Source of the DNA: Monosporascus cannonballus
Taxonomy: Eukaryota > Ascomycota > Sordariomycetes > Xylariales
Length of the DNA: 64,000 bases
Direction of reading: 5' to 3'
NCBI GenBank assembly: GCA_004154925.1
Contig: QJNS01000054.1
Coordinates: 62,001-126,000, forward strand
Shown here: one piece after another, positions 57,904 through 64,000 of the stretch
Layout of the letters: each line of letters begins with the position of its first letter
How positions within the stretch are numbered: position 1 is the first letter of the stretch
Position numbers and translations under genes: made by a program
The notes under the pieces: generated by a model
The model's input: the letters and a program-made list of their open reading frames with translations, nothing else
Told to the model about the DNA's origin: nothing
Databases searched by the model: none

Positions 57904-60900
57904 AGACGAATAAAATTTTAGAATTTGAAAATATAAAAGAAGTTATTAATATATATTGATTATAATAATACGCGAAAAAAGGCAAAACGAAAAAAAATTC
58001 TTAAAAAGTATTTAAAAATATTAATTGGTAAATTAACTATAAACGGGGTATACGAGTTAATCCGAAATTATACGTTATGTTTAGTTATAAATAATACAAT
58101 ATTTTAATATAATTTTACTAAAAATAAAACGTTTAAATAAAATATAATTAATTAAGATTACGTAAATTATAAATTTAATTATTTATATTGGTTTTGTTAA
58201 TAATTATATCGCGTATTATATCGTAAAATATTATTTTTTTTATTTACGGTTTTATTATCGAAAGCAAGTAGGTTATATTAATATAATAATTAAGTAATTA
58301 CAATAATATATAAAACGATTCCGAAATTAGTTAATTAGGATTACGTAAGTAATAAGGTTATATTAATATTAAAATTATAATATAAGTATTATATTACTTA
58401 TTTCAAAATATGTTATAAAGTAATAGAAAAATAAAGAATTATATTAACGATTTGGTTTCGTCTAATAAATTTTTATTTTGCCTATTTGACGATAACGATA
58501 ACGATAACGGACCGCCTTAATTAAGATTATTAATTAAGTTATCGACAATTTGTGCCATAAAATTAAAACTTTTTTTCGTATGCGAAATATTACGATTATT
58601 TTGAATTAAATTATTTTTAACAAATTTAATATTAAAAATCTTTCGGATAATTATATTAAGATTATTTATTAATTAATTTTTATCGTTTGCTTTATTTAAT
58701 TAATTAGGTTTATTTGCGTCATTAATAATAGGTACGGTATTATTAAAATTAATAACCTTAATTTTTATAGTTTTACGGCGTACGGCCAAAATATTTTCGG
58801 ATTTTTAGCTATCTTTTTTAATCCGAGATAAATATCTTGTAATAAGCCAGAAATTCCGAAATATAAAATAAATGCGTTCGAAAATTTCGTTATAAAAGTT
58901 CTAAATAACATGATACTTATTTTATAAAAAAAATATAACGGGTATAAAATTCGCGGTATAAGGATATATAGTGCTTAATTAGAAACGAATCTCGGAAAAA
59001 AACAATATTAACGTTATATATATTATATTTCGACCGGCGGAATTCGTTAATAAGTTATAAATTATAATATTTGCTTTTTTAATTAAATATTCTTTATATA
59101 TTTTTTGGCATTTTATCGGAATTAAACTTGATATTAAAATCGAATTAATAAGGATTTGATTTGAATTTATAAGACGTAATATTTAGTCGAAATAAAAAAT
59201 TTTTACGGCAATTAAATTAACCGGCCTTATTAAAAAGTAATAATATCGATATTAATTGCTTAATATAATTAATATCGTTATATGGTATAATATGTAAAAA
59301 GTATAAATAAATTTAGGTTTTTGTATAAAAAATAATAATTTTGTAATTCTTTATCGATAAAAAGGGTATCGATTAACAGTTAGTTATTATTTTCAATAAG
59401 GTTAAAAAAATTATCGCCTTATGAAATATCGGCCGTATTAAAATATTGTCGATTCCGTAATTATCCGATAAAAAAGATTTATTCGATACGTTTTAATTAA
59501 AATTATACCGTTTACAAAATAATATAAATAAGTTATATTCTCGAATTAAAAAATAAAATACTTACGAACTGTTCGTTAAGTTATTTATATTACTAAATAA
59601 CGTATTATTAAAAAATAATAATAAAAAGATTTCGTTAAAAAATCCTTATTTATTAACGCGTTTTAATTAAAATCCCGTAATACCTCCCTTATTTATCCGG
59701 CGTAATTAAAATATTTAGAAATTACCTTATATACGATAGATTTACATTCGGCGACGGTTAACCAGGAACATATATATTTTATAAAGTCGATAAATTTAAT
59801 TTTCGAAAAAAGATTTTCGATTACGGTATTCCGGAAAGCTTTATATACATTAAATATTTTTATTACAAATAGTTCATATCGGGCACGTAATTTTTATAAA
59901 AATAACGCGAATATATAAGTATTATGCATATAAAGGATACAAAGTTGGAAAAAGTAAGATTTCGACAATTCTTAATATAATTACGTTACTTTATTTAAAA
60001 ATTAACGATTTGATTTTAAAATCATTTATGTTTTATATATTTCGGTTATATTATCGGGCTAATAAATACGTATAAATATAAATAAAAAATTTATTTATAT
60101 ATAAAACAAAATAAGAATAAAAAGAAATTATTATTTTTTATCGTATACATCGGTTATTCCAACTTAATTGGCCTGTATTTTCCCAATATAACTAATTGTT
60201 TTTTGATTTTTATAAATAAAATGGAAATATTTCGAAAACCGATAAAATTATTTTTTTAAAAAAAATTTATATATCTTTTGGAAACATTTTTAATAAACGT
60301 TATAGGTACAGTCGATAATGCCTTTATTTTCGTTAATTATATTTAATGAAATAAAATGACGTTTATTATATGGTATACGTTTTAATTTAAGAAAATCGGG
60401 GAATTATTATTTACTGTATTTATAAAACATATTAATAAAAATAGAAAATAAAGTCCGGATAATATTAATTACGAATTAATAAGAAATATCAGGCAGTATT
60501 AAATAATATTATAACCTTTTATAAAATTATTTTATTTTAACTTTTTTAGAAATACGGCTATAATAACGAGCAAGGGCCATAATAATATTTTGTATAATGA
60601 TATCGTATTAAAACGTTATATTATAAATATGGTTTTAAACATTACAATTATTATACCAAAATATAATATTGTTTTATTATATTTAATTATAAAACGTAAC
60701 GTATTTTAATTAAAATTATATTATTATAAAAAATTAATACGGTTACCTTAATTTCCTTTATTAACCGAATTATATTTTGGTTTAACGTATAATTATTTTC
60801 GTAAGTACTTAACATTTTTAATACATTAATATTATTTTGTAATAAATTCGAAAATAATAAAAACTTACTTAATAAATAAGCTATGTAATTATTATTAATT

Positions 60901-61734
60901 TTAAAAATTATCTTAATTATAATAATTAGGATTATAAAAAAGATACATAAAAATATTTAAATCGTTATTATTACGAAACCGTTTTATTTTCCGTTTTGTA
61001 TTATATAATTATTATTTTTTCCTTAAGTATATAATTACTTAATTTAAAAGCTTAAATTAATTAATGGTGAGCGTTTTTACAAAACGTTAACTTTTATTTA
61101 AAGTAATATGGATTACTTTAATTTCGAATAATACTTCTTCTAGCGGGCGGCGGAATCCAGGCCCTTTTGCGAAAACTATAAACTTCCCGTATAATATATT
61201 ATAATATTTGCAAATAATAAGATTTTAATTAATAAAAGTTATGAATTCTGATTAATTTTTATATGTTATTAATTTATCGCATAATTAAATTTTTAATACG
61301 TTAATTAAACGTTTAATTTTAGCGGTTAAATTAGTTATTCGATTATCGTTATATAGGATCCAGTTACGAATAAAGCTTTCGAATCTTATATCCGTCCGTT
61401 ACTTTTGCCAAAATGCTAAAGTACGTATACGTATATCTTGTTTTTCTGAGTTTGCGCGGTAAAATTAGGAAAATTCGGATTTATCGTATTTTAAAAAGAG
61501 GGATAATAACGTAACGGGATTAAGTTATAGCTGTTGGATACGTTAGGGTCTAGAAATAACAAACGGGTTTTAATTAAGATTATCGTAATATTAATAATAA
61601 GCCATAATTAAGGTAATCGTATATATATATATATATAATTACAAAAACGTATTATTATTAAATTATTATAATTTTTATTTTTTAAAAAAAGTAAATATAT
61701 AAAATGGAACCCTTTTTCGTATAATTATAACTTA
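57904..61734. other. AT-rich, RIP-like DNA of unidentified origin (continuation)
   Basis: It continues the block that gypsy3 split at 51215. I see no open frame or recognisable protein motif on either strand. It contains a short GATAAC x3 repeat (58491-58508) and an (AT)8 run (61621-61637). Confidence 0.5.
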
Positions 61735-62060
61735 GGCCTTGCTGACTCGTTACGGGGATTTGGGATTTGATTGGTTAATATTTAGCGTTGTGGAACGATA
61801 CTTAAGTAACTTTGAAGAAAGTGGGAAAACGAGCCAGGGAGGCCTGAGCTAGCTGAGGTAAGTCAGGTATAAGGGACATCAGTCATGTTTTTCTATTAGG
61901 CTGATTGCGTGCGCTCTCGTAACCCGTACGCCTTTTCTATAATCTAGCAACGAAATATATATGTTCCGATTAAATGGTAACCTTTTCTTATTTAGTCTGC
62001 TAACACATACCTAGCTAATTAATATACTCGCTTAACGCCTTAAAGTATTTACACGTTAAT
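61735..62060. other. less-mutated patch inside the AT-rich block
   Basis: The composition is near normal (for example GAGCCAGGGAGGCCTGAGC around 61830-61850) between strongly AT-rich flanks. No open frame or terminal repeat was recognised. It may be single-copy DNA spared by RIP. Confidence 0.4.
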
Positions 62061-62534
62061 GCAAGATGTAAAATATATATAGATTCAAGCCTTATATTCT
62101 AGGCTGAGCCAAGTAAATAGAAAATTATTACACAATAAAATTTGCACGATTAATACTATACCTAATATTTTCGAATATGATAATTAATTAATTATATTTA
62201 CGGTTAGGACAAATTGTATTTAATATTTATAATTGCTATATTTATCGCTTTATAACAGTTTATTATAAATATGTTTTTTAACATTATATATATTATTTTT
62301 AAAATTTTATATTTCACGATAATATTACAAGTACAATTATATTATTTGCCAAATATTTTTAAATTGTTGTATAATATATTCTAATAATTAATTTTTTATT
62401 ATTATTTTATTAATTTTACTCTTTATTTAATTTTATAATTTACTGTAATATATTATATAAGCAATAAATTCACAATATCTTTAAAACATTTAAACTAGAA
62501 AAATATTATATATTTAAATTAAAAATTGAATTAA

Positions 62535-62830
62535 TGTTATAGGAACAGGGTTTTCGGCTTTAAGAAAACCAACCTTTAAGACCTAACGTGGACCTGTCAC
62601 GGCTAAACTTCGGACAGGGAGACTTGGCTCTCAAGGTGATTCGTTGATCTGGATAATTTGGGACCGGATCACATAGATTATACAGATCTACAACATATTT
62701 ACTTTAGGAATTGGGATATATAACAAATCGGTCTTTTATATAAATAACACTTACTTAATTTTCTCCTTAGCTATCAATTTAAGCCTATAATCAGAGGCAA
62801 CTATTCTTCACTATTAAAAAAATCTACAAA
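62535..62830. other. second less-mutated patch, possible LTR fragment
   Basis: It starts TGTTATAGGAACAGGG, an LTR-like TGTT start, and is far richer in G and C than its flanks up to about 62700. I found no second copy in the window and no TG...CA partner, so identity stays open. Confidence 0.25.
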
Positions 62831-64000
62831 TCGTTTTAACGAATAAATTATTAAATTAATTTTCGCCTTATTATTTATAAATCAAAATCTTATTTCGGAT
62901 ATTGCTTATTCCTTTACGTAAATATATAATAAGTTTATTATAAATAATAATTAGTTTTTATTAATATTAATTAAAAGATATTTATTGATATATTATATTT
63001 TTAATATAAAAGAAGTAACTTTGTATATAATATTAAATATTATATAATTAAATTTCGACGTTTACTTCTTAATTAAAACATTTAAATTATATTTATTTAC
63101 CATTAAAATATTAATAATTAACATTAAAAAGTTAAAATACGTTAAAAAAACAATTTCGAAGAATAATATATCTAATAATATAAAATAATACGTTCACCAT
63201 TAAAATTAGATTTATATAAAACTTTTACCAATTTTCAAACATCTTTTAATATTTTTAAGTAAGGCCTAAATATGTATTATATAAAATAGAATAACTGCCT
63301 TTTTTTATTACTAGTTTTTTTACAAATAAAATAAATAAATATTATTTAACATAATAATTTAGCAGCTAGAAGTATATGTAACGAACCTGTTATATATCTG
63401 TTTAAAGATATAAGTAATATCAGAAAAGAATTTTAATTCGCACATAATAATAAAGCGAAAAGTAATTTATAGGTTTATTTATTAAAAGATTTAGAAACTT
63501 TTTTCTCTATTAAAAAACGATATTTTTGATTAAAGATTTAGATTAATAATTGAGAAGCGAAATTAAATAAGTATTTGTTTATATAGAAAATTAGTTTTTT
63601 ATTTTTTAAAAAAAATAAGTATATAGTAAATCTATTAAATCTGAATAATCTAGAATAAATTACTTAAAATAGCTAAATTACCTTAAACGGCTAAATCCTT
63701 TTGGCCGCAATTTAGCTGTAATAATTTACATTACGCCTTAAAAGTTGAGTTTCTGAAAACAATAACCCTTATTTTTATAATATTATTTTATAAAGATTTT
63801 TGTTCTAAAGATAAATACGGTAAATAGTTTTTATATTAGAAAAACTTTTAGAACTTTTTAATTAACTTTATTATTATAAGTCGTAATTGAAAATTGTTTA
63901 ATTTAAATAAATGCGATTTTTATAATACTCGTATTAATTTGATTTAGAACTTTAAAATTAACGCTTTTTTTGTCCTATTTATTCGCGTTTTGGCAAAATA
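62831..64000. other. AT-rich DNA to the window end, nothing recognised
   Basis: Strongly AT-rich, with no open frame of note on either strand and no repeat pair visible inside the window. Confidence 0.5.

Noticed and set aside
1..64000. CRISPR arrays, rRNA, telomeric TTAGGG tracts, biosynthetic gene cluster
   Set aside because: None of the required repeats or core enzymes (polyketide synthase, NRPS, terpene cyclase) is visible.

Overview
The window looks like nuclear DNA of a filamentous ascomycete (Pezizomycotina-type). Two very AT-rich blocks (1 to about 16.86 kb and about 44.4 to 64 kb) flank an island of ordinary base composition (about 16.86 to 44.34 kb). Direct comparison of paired LTRs in the AT-rich blocks shows dispersed C-to-T and G-to-A differences. 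That pattern, with stop-riddled retrotransposon frames, is what repeat-induced point mutation (RIP) produces. Genes in the island carry short introns (59-140 nt) with GT-AG ends and CTAAC/CTGAC-like branch sites, and one encodes a fungal 7-TM protein of the rhodopsin/PTH11-like superfamily.

Left block: nested dead LTR retrotransposons, all with sense on the minus strand. An old copia copy (A, 3613-5468) is cut on the left by a gypsy element running off the window (1-3612) and on the right by a second copia copy (B, 5469-16863). Copia B is split by a complete chromovirus-type gypsy element (gypsy2, 9942-16325) with an exact 5-bp target duplication, CTATA. The right LTR of copia B ends exactly where the GC-normal island begins.

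Island: five gene loci. On the plus strand are a five-exon 7-TM membrane protein (20897-22384), a two-exon AKR7-like aldo-keto reductase (23980-25151), a drug/metabolite-superfamily (EamA/SLC35F-like) transporter (26312-28075) and a single-TM protein with a GWKRHTRVYGGGVCLACMAS-type tail (38706-39680). On the minus strand is a small multi-TM gene with two frame breaks (about 29609-30268). The rest of the island is gene-poor, with decayed frames I cannot name (about 30.5-32.6 kb and 40.1-40.7 kb, both minus). Nothing ties the five genes into one pathway.

Right block: AT-rich DNA of unknown origin (44.4-51.2 and 57.9-64 kb) interrupted by another complete chromovirus (gypsy3, 51216-57898) with 369-bp LTRs and the target duplication GTTTA. 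Gypsy2 and gypsy3 both carry, between the chromodomain and the 3' LTR, a small basic coiled-coil-like reading frame on the opposite strand to gag-pol. That shared antisense frame is the most interesting feature here. I found no tRNA, rRNA, CRISPR or telomeric repeat.
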